From: Oscillospiraceae bacterium Marseille-Q3528
GTDB lineage: Bacteria; Bacillota; Clostridia; Lachnospirales; Lachnospiraceae
Direction: 5' to 3'
Length of the DNA: 64,000 bases
Assembly (NCBI GenBank): GCA_018223385.1
Contig: JAGTTR010000001.1
Coordinates: 124,001-188,000, forward strand
Shown: positions 45,313-54,742 of the stretch, piece after piece
Layout of the letters: each line of letters starts with the position of its first letter
Numbering within the stretch: position 1 is the first letter of the stretch
Made by a program: the position numbers and the translations under genes
The notes under the pieces: generated by a model
Databases searched by the model: none
The model's input: only the letters and a program-made list of their open reading frames with translations
What the model was told of the DNA's origin: nothing

Positions 45313-46977
45313 ATGCAATCCTCTTTTTTCTCCGGCCCCCACCCGGTCATCCGGGGCGCTTTTTTCCTCACTGCCGCCGGGATGCTCACCCGCGTCATGG
45401 GGTTCTTCTATAGAATATTCCTCTCCCGGTCCATCGGTGCAGAACAGGTGGGCATTTATCAGATGATTTTTCCGGTGTACGGTGTCCTGTGCGCCGCGTC
45501 CTCCTCCGGCATCCAGACAGCCATCTCCCGGCTCACCGCTGCAGAAGCGTCCCGTGGAGCAGACACCAGATTCCTGCGCTGCGGCCTTTTCACTGCCCTG
45601 CTTCTGGCTTCTCTTGGAAGTGCGGGGCTTCTGGCCTTCGCCGATCCCCTTGCAGAAACACTGCTGGGAGAGCCCCGGTGTGCACCGCTTCTGCGGGCGC
45701 TGGCCTTCTGCGTTCCCTTAAGCAGCATACACGCCTGCATCAGCGGCTTTTATTATGGGCTCATGCGGGCCGCCGTACCGTCCCTGTCCCTGCTGGCGGA
45801 ACAGAGTGCCCGGATGCTGTTTATTTTCATGGCCTGGAAAATCAGCCTGCAGGAGGGGATTGCGCTGCCGCTGTCCGCCACCGTGTGGGCGCTGGGGACC
45901 GGAGAGCTGGCTGCGGTGCTCTTCTGTGTCACGGCAATGGGGATGAAGACGCCACAAGGAAACCATTCTGATGTCCGATCCGTTCCGGCATTCAGCCACC
46001 GTCGTACTTCCCGGTTGCAGGGCCGCTTAAAGCGGAAAGTGCGGACTGTGCAGGATTCCACAGACTGTTCCGCGCCCGGGTTCCGCTCTTATTCTTTACC
46101 CGGCACCCTCTCTGTTATGCCCAAACTACTGGTGCTGGCGCTCCCGCTGACCGCCAACCGGCTGTTCATCAGCCTTTTAGCCGCCGGGGAAGCTGCCCTG
46201 CTGCCCGCCAGACTGCAATCTTACGGCCACTCCGCGCCCACCGCCCTGATCCTCTACGGTGTCCTTACAGGAATGGCCATGCCCCTGATCCTGTTTCCCA
46301 CGGCCATCACCAATGCCGTGTCTGTCCTGCTGCTGCCGGCGGTGGCCCGCACCCTGTCCGATGCCAATCCCCGAAAGCTGACCCACACCATCGCCACCGC
46401 CATCCAGTACTGCCTGGTGCTGGGCATCTTTTTCTTCGGCGTTTTCTTTCTGTACGGGAATGTTCTGGGAACGGTGTTGTACAAAAACGCCCTGGCCGGA
46501 GATTTTCTGCGCACGCTGTCCTTCATCTGTCCGTTCCTGTATCTGAACGCCTCCCTATCCAGCATCCTGGCCGGGCTGGGGCGCACTGTGACACTGTTCT
46601 GGCACAACACGATAAGCCTTCTGCTGCGGCTGTCCTTCGTCCATTTCCTCGTCCCCCGCTATGGCATGCAGGCCTATTTCTGGGGGCTTCTGGCAAGTCT
46701 CCTCTGCCAGACCCTGTGCAGCCTTTTCGTATTATATCCGTATCTGGGCTTTTCCTTTCCTGCCGTCCGGTGGATCGTGTTGCCCTCAGGTTTTCTTGTT
46801 CTGGCCGCAGGCGCAGGCTTTTTCGCCGCGCCTTTTCTCAACGCCTGGCTGTCCGGTTTTCCGCTGTTTCTGCTGGCCGGAAAAATTGGCGTGACGGCTG
46901 TTTTTTATTTCCTGCTCGTTTTTCTTTATCAGGTTCTGCCGTTCCATCATCATGCCCGCCCCGTTCATACCCGGTAA
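45313..46977 (+). CDS. SpoVB/MATE-like polysaccharide flippase
   Basis: 554 aa with about 13-14 membrane segments. FFLTAAGMLTRVMGFFYRIFLSRSIGAEQVGIYQ is the typical N-terminus of stage V sporulation protein B-like flippases of the MOP group. It probably moves a lipid-linked sugar across the membrane in cell-wall or spore-cortex work. A polar insertion (about residues 215-255) lies between helices. The ribosome site (CAGGAG) is 13 nt from the ATG, rather far. Confidence 0.85.
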   Translation: MQSSFFSGPHPVIRGAFFLTAAGMLTRVMGFFYRIFLSRSIGAEQVGIYQMIFPVYGVLCAASSSGIQTAISRLTAAEASRGADTRFLRCGLFTALLLASLGSAGLLAFADPLAETLLGEPRCAPLLRALAFCVPLSSIHACISGFYYGLMRAAVPSLSLLAEQSARMLFIFMAWKISLQEGIALPLSATVWALGTGELAAVLFCVTAMGMKTPQGNHSDVRSVPAFSHRRTSRLQGRLKRKVRTVQDSTDCSAPGFRSYSLPGTLSVMPKLLVLALPLTANRLFISLLAAGEAALLPARLQSYGHSAPTALILYGVLTGMAMPLILFPTAITNAVSVLLLPAVARTLSDANPRKLTHTIATAIQYCLVLGIFFFGVFFLYGNVLGTVLYKNALAGDFLRTLSFICPFLYLNASLSSILAGLGRTVTLFWHNTISLLLRLSFVHFLVPRYGMQAYFWGLLASLLCQTLCSLFVLYPYLGFSFPAVRWIVLPSGFLVLAAGAGFFAAPFLNAWLSGFPLFLLAGKIGVTAVFYFLLVFLYQVLPFHHHARPVHTR

Positions 46978-47049
46978 TCCATTTTTCAATACACACCGAT
47001 TTCATCGCAGTCGGATTTACACGGGATATTCCGGGACATCGTTTTTTTG

Positions 47050-47078
47050 TCGACAAGGCAAAAAAAATAGTATATAAT
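47050..47078 (+). promoter_or_regulatory. promoter of the DAHP synthase gene
   Basis: TCGACA at 47050-47055, 17-bp spacer, TATAAT at 47073-47078; ribosome site AAAGGAG follows. Confidence 0.6.
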
Positions 47079-47102
47079 AGGTTCCCGAAAGGAGATGGAA
47101 CC

Positions 47103-48131
47103 ATGGGATTCGAATTCATCAAGAAGCTTCCTACCCCGGCAGAGATCAAACAGCAGTACCCCTTGCCGGAAAAGGTTGCACAGATAAAAAAAGAACGGGA
47201 CAAACAGATTCAGGACGTATTTACCGGGAATTCCGATAAGTTTCTTGTCATTATCGGCCCCTGCTCCGCAGACAACGAGGAGTCCGTCTGCGACTATATC
47301 CGCCGCCTGATCCCCGTACAGGAAAAGGTCAAGGACAAGCTGATCATCATCCCGAGAATTTATACAAACAAACCGCGTACCACCGGTGACGGCTACAAGG
47401 GACTGGTACACCAGCCCGACCCGGAGAAGAAGCCAGACCTGCTGGCCGGTCTTATCGCCATGCGCCATCTGCACATCCGTGCCGTGGAGGAAAGCGGCCT
47501 GACGGCTGCCGATGAGATGCTTTACCCGGAAAACTGGCAGTATCTGTCGGACATCCTCTCCTACGTGGCCATCGGCGCCCGCTCCGTGGAGGATCAGCAG
47601 CACCGTCTCACCGTCAGCGGCTTTGATATCCCCGCCGGTATGAAGAACCCTACCAGCGGTGATCTGTCCGTCATGCTGAACTCCGTCCATGCAGCACAGG
47701 GCCACCACACCTTCATTTACCGCGGCTGGGAGGTGAAGACTGCCGGCAACCCGCTGGCACACGTGGTGCTGCGCGGTGCGGTGAACAAGCACGGCTCCTG
47801 CATCCCCAACTACCACTACGAGGATCTGCAGCTGCTCATGAACATGTACCGGGAAAAGGATCTGCAGAATCCGGCTGTCATCGTGGATGCCAACCACTCC
47901 AATTCCAACAAGAAATACGAGCAGCAGATCCGTATCGTCAAGGAAGTGCTGCACAGCCGCCGTCTGGATCCGGACATTCATCAGCTGGTGAAGGGCGTCA
48001 TGATCGAGAGCTACATCGTGCCCGGCTGCCAGAAGGTAGGCGAGGGCGTGTACGGCAAGTCCATCACCGACCCGTGCCTGGGCTGGGAGGAATCCGAACA
48101 ACTCATTTATGAGATCGCCGATCTGTGCTAA
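47103..48131 (+). CDS. 3-deoxy-7-phosphoheptulonate synthase, class I alpha
   Basis: 342 aa. Family landmarks are VIIGPCSADN, PRIYTNKPRTTGDGYKGL, NPTSGD and VDANHSNSNKKYEQQ. It joins phosphoenolpyruvate and erythrose 4-phosphate in the first step of the shikimate pathway. It resembles enterobacterial AroF/G/H and likely responds to an aromatic amino acid, though which one is not shown. Stand-alone gene with its own promoter and terminator. Confidence 0.95.
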   Translation: MGFEFIKKLPTPAEIKQQYPLPEKVAQIKKERDKQIQDVFTGNSDKFLVIIGPCSADNEESVCDYIRRLIPVQEKVKDKLIIIPRIYTNKPRTTGDGYKGLVHQPDPEKKPDLLAGLIAMRHLHIRAVEESGLTAADEMLYPENWQYLSDILSYVAIGARSVEDQQHRLTVSGFDIPAGMKNPTSGDLSVMLNSVHAAQGHHTFIYRGWEVKTAGNPLAHVVLRGAVNKHGSCIPNYHYEDLQLLMNMYREKDLQNPAVIVDANHSNSNKKYEQQIRIVKEVLHSRRLDPDIHQLVKGVMIESYIVPGCQKVGEGVYGKSITDPCLGWEESEQLIYEIADLC

Positions 48132-48155
48132 AATTTACGGTTAAAAGCTTATGAC

Positions 48156-48192
48156 AAAAGGTGCAATCCCATCGCTGGGACTGCACCTTTTT
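48156..48192 (+). terminator. terminator of the DAHP synthase gene
   Basis: AAAGGTGCA-TCCC pairs with GGGA-TGCACCTTT, followed by TTTTT. Lies 25 bp after the stop. Confidence 0.88.
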
Positions 48193-48222
48193 CACATTCG
48201 CCGGAAACAATCTGTCTATGCA

Positions 48223-48809
48223 TTAGTTCATGTCGTATTCCTGCAATAACTGATCCCGAAATGCCGGATCATCCAGAGCACGCTGCAGATCGTCAATGCG
48301 CTGATCCGCCAGAAGACGTTTCGTCAGTTCGTTCTTCTGTTCCGCTGCTTCTGCTCTTTTCTTCTCTTGCTCCGCAATTTGTCGTTCTCTCTCTGCATTT
48401 TTTCGTTCCTGCTCTGCAATTTTCCGTTCTCGTTCCGCACTTTCCTGCGTGTCTTTGCGCCCCTGTTCACGGCCCTCCTCATACATCATCTGATCATGCT
48501 CAAACCATTTCATATATCGTAATGAAACCTCCCCGTCCCGCTTGACCTGATCCACCATCTGCTGGATGTCTCTCAGATCTTCATTGATCGCATTGTTCTG
48601 GTTCGTGTTCTCCATGTAGCTGAGCAGCTGACGCAAACTTTCCGAAATGTTTCCTTTTTTACCCCGGGTGTACAGCACCCAGGTCTCCGCTCAAACAGCG
48701 TCTCCAACAATTTCCGGATAAACGCTTCTCCTGTATCCGGATACGCCAGCATGGCGTTAAAAAGGAAATCATCCAACAGGTTCAATTCTTCCAGTTTTCT
48801 TCTTTGCAT
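48223..48809 (-). pseudogene. internally deleted Rpn-family nuclease/transposase
   Basis: The N-terminal piece LNLLDDFLFNAMLA and the C-terminal piece (LYTRGKKGNISESLRQLL onward) belong to Rpn-type PD-(D/E)XK proteins. The nuclease core between them, about 200 residues in the family, is missing, and the pieces meet out of frame near 48690. The C-terminal tail has imperfect repeats (AERERKIAEQERK, AERERQIAEQEKK) predicted as coiled coil. Its promoter at 48963 still looks intact. Confidence 0.75.
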
Positions 48810-48962
48810 TCGCATGTTCCTCCTACTGATGGCAGAGAAGAATAGAAGATGCACCGTCAAAGCTGCTGCATGCCCGCTCCCACTCTCTCCGCCATATTTT
48901 TTGTTTTCGCATATGGGGATTGAGTGACCGAACGGCCAAGAACTTTCCCAGATATGTAATTA

Positions 48963-48991
48963 CAGTGTAGCAAACACCTGTTTTTCTGTCA
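48963..48991 (-). promoter_or_regulatory. promoter upstream of the Rpn pseudogene
   Basis: TTGACA (48986-48991), 17-bp spacer, TACACT (48963-48968) on the minus strand. The rest of the 48816-49098 gap holds nothing I recognise. Confidence 0.6.
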
Positions 48992-49098
48992 ATGTGCAAA
49001 CTGCCAAAATCACCAAAGTTCAAAAAAGACCCTGCCCGCCGCCATACAGCCTGACGATTGGCAAAGTCTTTCTCTGTCTGTTACGTTTCCCGATTCAC

Positions 49099-49983
49099 TT
49101 ATCTTCTCGGATGCGCCTTGGCGTACACCTCCCGCACCCGGTTGGCGTTGAGGTTCACATAGATCTGGGTCGTGGAAATATCGGAATGGCCCATCATCTC
49201 CTGTACGGCATGCAGATCCGCGCCGTTCTCCACCAGATGCGCCGCAAAGGAGTGGCGGATGGTGTGGGGCGTGATCTCGGAGGTGATCCCGGCCTTTCTG
49301 GCATAGCTCTTGATCAGCTTCCAGAAGCCCTGGCGGCTCATGGGACTGCCGGAACAGTTGGTAAACAGCGTATCGCTGTCCTGCCCTTTCAGCAAAATAC
49401 CTCTGGCAGTGTGCAGATACTGCTCCAGTGCTTTTCTGGCTTTCTGGCCAAAGGGGATGATCCGCTCCCGGTCACCATCCCTGCACACGATATAAGCCAG
49501 CTTCATATTGACATCGGACACCTTCATGGAGATCAGCTCTGATACCCGAATGCCCGTGGCATACAGAAGCTCCAGCATGGCCCGGTCCCGGACGTCCTTG
49601 GGGTTCTTCCCCGAAGGCTGTGCCAGCAGGCGGTCAATCTCCTCAATGCTTAAGATCTCCGGCATCTTTTTCTCGATCCGGGGCGATTTCAGCGTCTGGG
49701 AAATGTCCTCCTTCAGCACTCCCTGGACGAGCAGATAATGGGAAAATGCCTTGATGGAGGCAATGCTTCTGGACACGGTAGAAGGGGCAAATCCGTTCTT
49801 CTCCATATAAAGGATGTAGGAATTCAGGTTCGTCGCCGTCATCTGATCCGCCCGGTCTACCCCCTGCTGCTCCAGATACTGTTCCAGCTTGCGCAGATCT
49901 CTCTGATATGAAATTTCCGTATTTGCCGACGTCTTTTTCACGTCATGCAGATAAATCATAAATGACTGCAGTTCCTGTTCCAT
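49099..49983 (-). CDS. tyrosine recombinase XerD-like
   Basis: 294 aa from the ATG; a GTG four codons earlier is possible. An N-terminal SAM-like DNA-binding domain (1-90) precedes the catalytic domain with Arg in ATGIRVSEL, HTIRHSFAAH, GHSDISTTQIY and the nucleophile Tyr. No phage genes are near. It fits XerD, which resolves chromosome dimers, rather than an element integrase. Confidence 0.9.
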   Translation of the reverse strand: MEQELQSFMIYLHDVKKTSANTEISYQRDLRKLEQYLEQQGVDRADQMTATNLNSYILYMEKNGFAPSTVSRSIASIKAFSHYLLVQGVLKEDISQTLKSPRIEKKMPEILSIEEIDRLLAQPSGKNPKDVRDRAMLELLYATGIRVSELISMKVSDVNMKLAYIVCRDGDRERIIPFGQKARKALEQYLHTARGILLKGQDSDTLFTNCSGSPMSRQGFWKLIKSYARKAGITSEITPHTIRHSFAAHLVENGADLHAVQEMMGHSDISTTQIYVNLNANRVREVYAKAHPRR

Positions 49984-50046
49984 ACGCGCCCCCACATTGT
50001 TTACGTGTTACAGCCCACCTGCATGAACCGTAACAATTCTAGCCCT

Positions 50047-50075
50047 ATTATAATGTGGTTTTTCCCGAAAAGCAA
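50047..50075 (-). promoter_or_regulatory. promoter of xerD
   Basis: TTGCTT (50070-50075), 17-bp spacer, TATAAT (50047-50052) on the minus strand. Confidence 0.65.
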
Positions 50076-50087
50076 ATGATAATTTTA

Positions 50088-50118
50088 CCCGGAAACCCGC
50101 GATTTTCCGGGCTTTTTT
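50088..50118 (+). terminator. hairpin with T-run on the plus strand
   Basis: CCCGGAAA (50088-50095) pairs with TTTCCGGG, followed by CTTTTTT on the plus strand. No plus-strand gene ends here, so it may instead act on the minus strand as a boundary between SpoIIM and xerD. Confidence 0.5.
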
Positions 50119-50188
50119 GTAAAAACGCAACATCTTGCCGATGGTATTTTTGCGAATACAATATCTTGTAAAAAATTTATTACAAATT

Positions 50189-50863
50189 TTACAAATTTTT
50201 TACGAGCATACGGACCAGCAGCGGATTTACCCAGGCTTCCAGCGCCAGTCCCATGAAAAACAGCAGAAAAATCCTAACCAACGCCAGTGCCTGACTGCCC
50301 GATGCCATTCCCCTGCCCCATGTCCGATCAGTGCAAAGTACCCGAGAAAACCAGCTGCCTGCGCCGGCATTTCCCGGCAGGCCTCTCCGATACGCCGCAT
50401 CCCGCGTCCCCCCTATCCCGGTGCCCGTTGTTCCCGCCCCGGTTGCCAGCAGAAAATACGCCGCCACATAGAAAATATACTGGGGCAGCAGGCCCAACAC
50501 ACCGAAGGCCAGTCCCTCCGCGCCGAATTTCAGGCCCAGCATGGTAAAATAGGTGCCCGCGCAAAATCCAGCCCAGCAGGAAAAGAGCCGCACCGCCAGG
50601 GCGCGCACCACCGTAGCCGACAGGGCACACAACACCAGCGCTCCCATTCCCCGCTCCCGCAGCAAAAAGAAAAAAAGCTGCTCCCGGGAGGGCGCCGCAT
50701 AGTGGTAGCGCTGCAGATAATAGGCGCTTAAGATGCCCGCATATGCCACATATTTTTTCCCATAACACCAGGAAAACGCCATACCGAGCATCACGCCGGG
50801 GATGAACAGGGCACACACCCGGTTTCTCCACAGATCTTTTGCATTTTCCTGTATGATACGCAA
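50189..50863 (-). CDS. SpoIIM-like membrane protein
   Basis: 224 aa with five to six membrane segments. The N-terminus MRIIQENAKDLWRNRVCALFIPGVMLGM and the C-terminal helix resemble stage II sporulation protein M, part of the forespore-engulfment machinery. A basic/glycine-rich loop sits at about residues 150-185. The ribosome site GGGAGG is about 14 nt from the ATG. Suggests a spore former. Confidence 0.8.
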   Translation of the reverse strand: MRIIQENAKDLWRNRVCALFIPGVMLGMAFSWCYGKKYVAYAGILSAYYLQRYHYAAPSREQLFFFLLRERGMGALVLCALSATVVRALAVRLFSCWAGFCAGTYFTMLGLKFGAEGLAFGVLGLLPQYIFYVAAYFLLATGAGTTGTGIGGTRDAAYRRGLPGNAGAGSWFSRVLCTDRTWGRGMASGSQALALVRIFLLFFMGLALEAWVNPLLVRMLVKNL

Positions 50864-50984
50864 AAAGCGGCACCTCCCTTCTGTTCTCTATCTTATGAGA
50901 GGGAGGGCCGCCGCATACCATGTATTCCGGGGCATTTCCAGTCTGTCGGCACAATCCGCACTGTTCTGTGCACTGCCCGCCAGT

Positions 50985-51530
50985 TCAGGCCTGATATTTT
51001 ACTTTATACGCCATAATGGCCGCAATGGTCTTGGCATCCTGGATCTCACCGGAGAAGATTTTCTCACACAACGCATCCACCGTGTACTCGCACACGTTGA
51101 TGAACTCGTCCTCATCCAGATGCTGATGGGATGGTACCAGATCCTTCGCCACATACACGTCAATGAATTCGTTGCAGTAGGCCACCGCCGTTTTCAGCTG
51201 AATGAGCAGCTCCAGATGATCTGAACGGAATCCGGTTTCCTCCTCCAGTTCCCGGGCCGCACAGTCATACGTTTTCTCCTCCAGGCTGTCCCTGCCGCCT
51301 GCCGGGATCTCCAGCGTATACCGGTCAATGGCGTTGCGGTACTGGCGCACCATGAGGATTGTGCCCCGCTCTGTCACCGGCACCACCGCCGCTGCCCCCT
51401 TGTGCCCGATAAAATCCCATTTTGCCACATGGCCCGACGGGGTTCTGACCGAATCCTGATACAGGTCGATGATGGCGCCCCTGTGGATCAGCTTCCGGTC
51501 CAGCCGCTCAAACTCTGTTTTCTCTTCCAT
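50985..51530 (-). CDS. Nudix hydrolase, ADP-ribose pyrophosphatase type
   Basis: 181 aa. The Nudix box spans GGRDSLEEKTYDCAARELEEETG, with the REx2EE glutamates that bind magnesium. The pattern GTILMVRQYRNAIDRYTLEIPAGG fits ADP-ribose pyrophosphatases. It probably cleans up ADP-ribose or related nucleotides. Start after GTGAGGA. Confidence 0.9.
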   Translation of the reverse strand: MEEKTEFERLDRKLIHRGAIIDLYQDSVRTPSGHVAKWDFIGHKGAAAVVPVTERGTILMVRQYRNAIDRYTLEIPAGGRDSLEEKTYDCAARELEEETGFRSDHLELLIQLKTAVAYCNEFIDVYVAKDLVPSHQHLDEDEFINVCEYTVDALCEKIFSGEIQDAKTIAAIMAYKVKYQA

Positions 51531-51617
51531 ATATGTATCCTCACTTTCCCGTCCAAATCTCCTGCTTCCACCGGCAGCTGACGCGAAATCTTCTGCCTAT
51601 CCTGCGGACAGCTGTTC

Positions 51618-52415
51618 TTATTTTATGGCCTCGCATTTCTCGTAGCAGGCTTCGTTGGCTTTCAGCACCGCATTGCGGAAGCCATACTCCTCCAGTGCTG
51701 CCACACCTGCGATGGTGGTGCCCGCCGGGGAGCATACCATGTCCTTGAGCTCGCCGGGGTGCTTGCCTGTCTGCAGCACCATCTCTGCCGCGCCCTTCAC
51801 CGTCTGGGCAGCAAATTCATACGCCTTATCCCGGGGCAGGCCGTAGCGCACCGCACTGTCTGCCAGCGCCTCGATAAACATGTATACATAGGCCGGGGAA
51901 CTGCCGCTGGCGCACACCACCGCACTCATGAGCCGTTCCTCCACGTATTCCATCCGGCCAAAGGACTGGAAAAATGCCCGGATCTCCTGTTCCTCTTCCT
52001 CCGTAAACAGCCCACGGTCATAGGTCACGCCGGTCATCCCCTCGCCCAGCAGTGCCGGGGTATTGGGCATGGCCCGCACGATCCGCTTGCCGTCACCCAG
52101 CTTTTTCACAAGAGAATCAATGGTGATGCCCGGTGCAATGGAAATGACGATCTGCTCCGGTTTCACCGCGTATTTGATATTTTTCAGCACCGCATCATAA
52201 TACTGGGGCTTTACCGCCAGCACCACGATCCGTGACTGGTTCGCACACTCCGCATTGCTCTCCACAAAATCCACGCCAGTCTGTTTTTTCACAGTCTCCA
52301 TGCGCTCCTGATTCACATCGGTAAACAACAGGTCTTCCGGGCGGTACAGCTTCAGAAGTCCCTGTAAAATCGCAAATCCCATGTTGCCCATTCCGATAAA
52401 TCCAATCTTCGCCAT
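51618..52415 (-). CDS. proC: pyrroline-5-carboxylate reductase
   Basis: 265 aa from MAKIGFIGMGNMG after AAGGAGG. A Rossmann NADPH domain and a helical dimer domain include VRAMPNTPALLGEG and CASGSSPAYVYMFIEALADSAV. It makes proline in the last biosynthetic step. It starts 12 bp after the flavoprotein stop and may be co-transcribed. Confidence 0.96.
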   Translation of the reverse strand: MAKIGFIGMGNMGFAILQGLLKLYRPEDLLFTDVNQERMETVKKQTGVDFVESNAECANQSRIVVLAVKPQYYDAVLKNIKYAVKPEQIVISIAPGITIDSLVKKLGDGKRIVRAMPNTPALLGEGMTGVTYDRGLFTEEEEQEIRAFFQSFGRMEYVEERLMSAVVCASGSSPAYVYMFIEALADSAVRYGLPRDKAYEFAAQTVKGAAEMVLQTGKHPGELKDMVCSPAGTTIAGVAALEEYGFRNAVLKANEACYEKCEAIK

Positions 52416-52427
52416 CACAATTCCTCC

Positions 52428-54023
52428 TTACATTTTCGCCACATAGTATCCCACTTCCCGTCCCAGCGTCTGGGCAATGCTGATGCTCTGCCCCGGCAGG
52501 GAAGTGGTGTATTGCACGCCAAACCGCCTGCCGCTGCAGTTGCCGGTGGCATACAGTCCCGGGATCGGTTCAAAATCCCGGTTCAGCACCTGCTGATGCG
52601 CATCGATCTCCAACCCGCTGACCGTCACAAGAATCTTCAGCGACTGTCCGCCGGGGCTGTGGCTGTCTTTCACCGTACCGCTGGCGTAAAAAGGCGGTGT
52701 CTCCACCGGCTGCATCAGCCGGGCATCTTTTCCGAAATCATCGTCATGCCCCTGATGGCACAGCTGATTGTACCGTTCGACGGTCTGCAGGAAATTGCTC
52801 CGATCCCCTTCATCCGCAAACATCAGCGCCGCCAGCTGCTCCAGCGTGTCCGCACAGTAAAGGGGCCGGCTTTCTCCGGCCCTATCCCGGTCAAGAATGA
52901 CCTTGTTCTTCTGGCCTCTGGCCTTCTCCAGGGCATCCCGGAACCGCCCATATTCCTGTGCATCTGTATAATCCAGCAGCCCGTGACAGGGCGTCTGGAA
53001 CGTGATCTGCCGCTCAATCTGATCATCAAAAACCGCCCACAGGTTTCCGTTTGGCTGATACGCCCCGGGAAGTGCCGCCAGAATGTGGGTGCCGAACGCC
53101 TCATCCGAATAGCGCCTGCCGTGTCGGTTCACCCGCAGCACAGGAGTCGCGCCGATAAGTCCAAACCCGGGGAAGGAATAATTGCCACCCATGGCCGCAT
53201 GGCTTCTCGGTTCCAGCCTGCCGCCTGCCCACAGCCCCATGCAGATACCGCTGCCGTCCCATCCATGCCCGGTAAAATCACTGCCTTCCTCTGTCAGATC
53301 GGCAGCTTCCGCAAGGAGATAACGGCACATATCCGCATTTCTGCTGTAGTCTCCCGCTGCCAGGATCACGCCCTTCGCCGCCCGGTACAGACAGATGCTG
53401 CCGTCGGCGCTCCTGCCATACACACCGGTTACCCGCATATCTTCCGCCTGCTCCAGCTGCAGGGCACGGGTAGAAAAGAAAAATTCCGCTCCGTGTTCCC
53501 GGGCCAGCTGCTGACTGGCTTTGACGGCCCTGGTCTGCAGCGCCATTCCCATATTGGGCGTTCCCGGCCACGCATGAAAACCATTCAACGTCTCCGGCAT
53601 ATGAGGGCTTGGCGGCATCAGCATCGGATGGATCCCATCCTTTTCCTCCTGGGACAGCGGTGCAATCAACCAGTCAAAGGCTTCCCCGCAATGCATCGCA
53701 TAGGTTTTGATCAGTGGAAAAAGAGAACGGTTGCCTGTGCGCAGCTGCCAGTCATTCACAAACGTATCCACATCCACCGGCGGGACGCCATGCGCCCTCT
53801 GCCACTGGCTGTTGATATGTCCGATCTCGCCGATGCCCAGCACCCACTGCCTGTCCTCCTCCTGCTGTTCCAGCACGATCACACGGGCACCGGCTTCGGC
53901 TGCGGCGCGTGCCGCGCACGTCCCGGCATGCCCGGCTCCCACAACCACGATATCTGCCTCGTAAATACCCTTTATTTGATCCGAAGGGATTTTTTCAGGT
54001 CTGACAGCCCACGCTTCCTTCAT
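52428..54023 (-). CDS. FAD-dependent oxidoreductase, fumarate reductase-like flavoprotein
   Basis: 531 aa from MKEAWAVRP. FAD-binding GAGHAGTCAARAAAE with E-terminated beta strand (VIVLEQ) and a C-terminal GLYATGNCSGRRFG that closes the FAD site. The family includes fumarate, urocanate and other enoate reductases; no FMN-binding or cytochrome domain is fused and no signal peptide is seen, so substrate and donor are unknown. It starts 5 bp after the ribU stop and so comes under the same FMN riboswitch. Confidence 0.85.
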   Translation of the reverse strand: MKEAWAVRPEKIPSDQIKGIYEADIVVVGAGHAGTCAARAAAEAGARVIVLEQQEEDRQWVLGIGEIGHINSQWQRAHGVPPVDVDTFVNDWQLRTGNRSLFPLIKTYAMHCGEAFDWLIAPLSQEEKDGIHPMLMPPSPHMPETLNGFHAWPGTPNMGMALQTRAVKASQQLAREHGAEFFFSTRALQLEQAEDMRVTGVYGRSADGSICLYRAAKGVILAAGDYSRNADMCRYLLAEAADLTEEGSDFTGHGWDGSGICMGLWAGGRLEPRSHAAMGGNYSFPGFGLIGATPVLRVNRHGRRYSDEAFGTHILAALPGAYQPNGNLWAVFDDQIERQITFQTPCHGLLDYTDAQEYGRFRDALEKARGQKNKVILDRDRAGESRPLYCADTLEQLAALMFADEGDRSNFLQTVERYNQLCHQGHDDDFGKDARLMQPVETPPFYASGTVKDSHSPGGQSLKILVTVSGLEIDAHQQVLNRDFEPIPGLYATGNCSGRRFGVQYTTSLPGQSISIAQTLGREVGYYVAKM

Positions 54024-54028
54024 ATGCC

Positions 54029-54673
54029 TCACTCCGTTCCTTCCGCTGCTTTGTAGGATCCCTTCTCCGGGCTTCCGACGATGGCCCGCAGACGGTTGCC
54101 GATCCGTTTATAGACCAGATAAGTCAAAAAAGAGGTGATGCCGTGCTTGAACAGGTTAAACGGAAATACCGAAAACAGCATCAGCGTGGGAAGGTCTGTG
54201 ATCCTGGGGTTGATCGCGGCACCCATGCCGATGATGGCCTCCATGGGCATTCCGTACAGCTTGGAAAACAGCGGAAATGCGATATAGGCATTGATAAAAA
54301 TAAAAGCAATGCTGACCAGAACGGTGGAGACAGCCATCGCGATCACCGCACCCTTTTTCGTATGCTTCCACCGGTAGATCAGAGATGCCGGAAGAATGAA
54401 GCACATGCTTCCCAGAACGTTCATCACCTCGCCCACGTAACCGGTGTCCGTGCCCTGAAACAGGATCTTTAACAGGATCTTGACCACAATAACCCCGCAG
54501 CCGCTGACCGGCCCGAGGAAAAATCCCGCAAACAGCGCCGGAAGCTCAGAAATGTCGAACTTCAGAAAGCCCGGCACAAACGGCAGGGAGATGTTCAGCA
54601 GCATCAGCACCGCGGAGATTGCTCCCATCATGCCCACAAATACAGTTTCTTTTACAGATGACGTTTTTTTCAT
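54029..54673 (-). CDS. ribU: riboflavin ECF transporter S component RibU
   Basis: 214 aa from MKKTSSVKE. Five or six membrane helices; FDISELPALFAGFFLGPVSG matches the RibU/substrate-component pattern, and NYLGA-type loops follow. It binds riboflavin and works with the shared EcfAAT module encoded elsewhere. The FMN riboswitch upstream supports the assignment. Confidence 0.95.
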   Translation of the reverse strand: MKKTSSVKETVFVGMMGAISAVLMLLNISLPFVPGFLKFDISELPALFAGFFLGPVSGCGVIVVKILLKILFQGTDTGYVGEVMNVLGSMCFILPASLIYRWKHTKKGAVIAMAVSTVLVSIAFIFINAYIAFPLFSKLYGMPMEAIIGMGAAINPRITDLPTLMLFSVFPFNLFKHGITSFLTYLVYKRIGNRLRAIVGSPEKGSYKAAEGTE

Positions 54674-54742
54674 AATTTTTTCCCTTTCCGGGATAGTATG
54701 AATGCCCAATGGCAACAACAGACCATCGGGCATCTTTGCTCT

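Noticed and set aside
48223..48678. Intact gene for the C-terminal coiled-coil part of the Rpn protein
   Set aside because: It lacks a ribosome site and begins within the family domain; it is better explained as the tail of a deleted gene.
49099..49983. Integrase of a mobile island
   Set aside because: The protein has XerD length and motifs, its own promoter and no phage or conjugation genes nearby.
50168..50203. AT-rich inverted repeat GTAAAAAATTT/AAATTTTTTAC at the end of the SpoIIM gene
   Set aside because: Low complexity; partly coding and without a T-run in the right place, so it is not called as a terminator.
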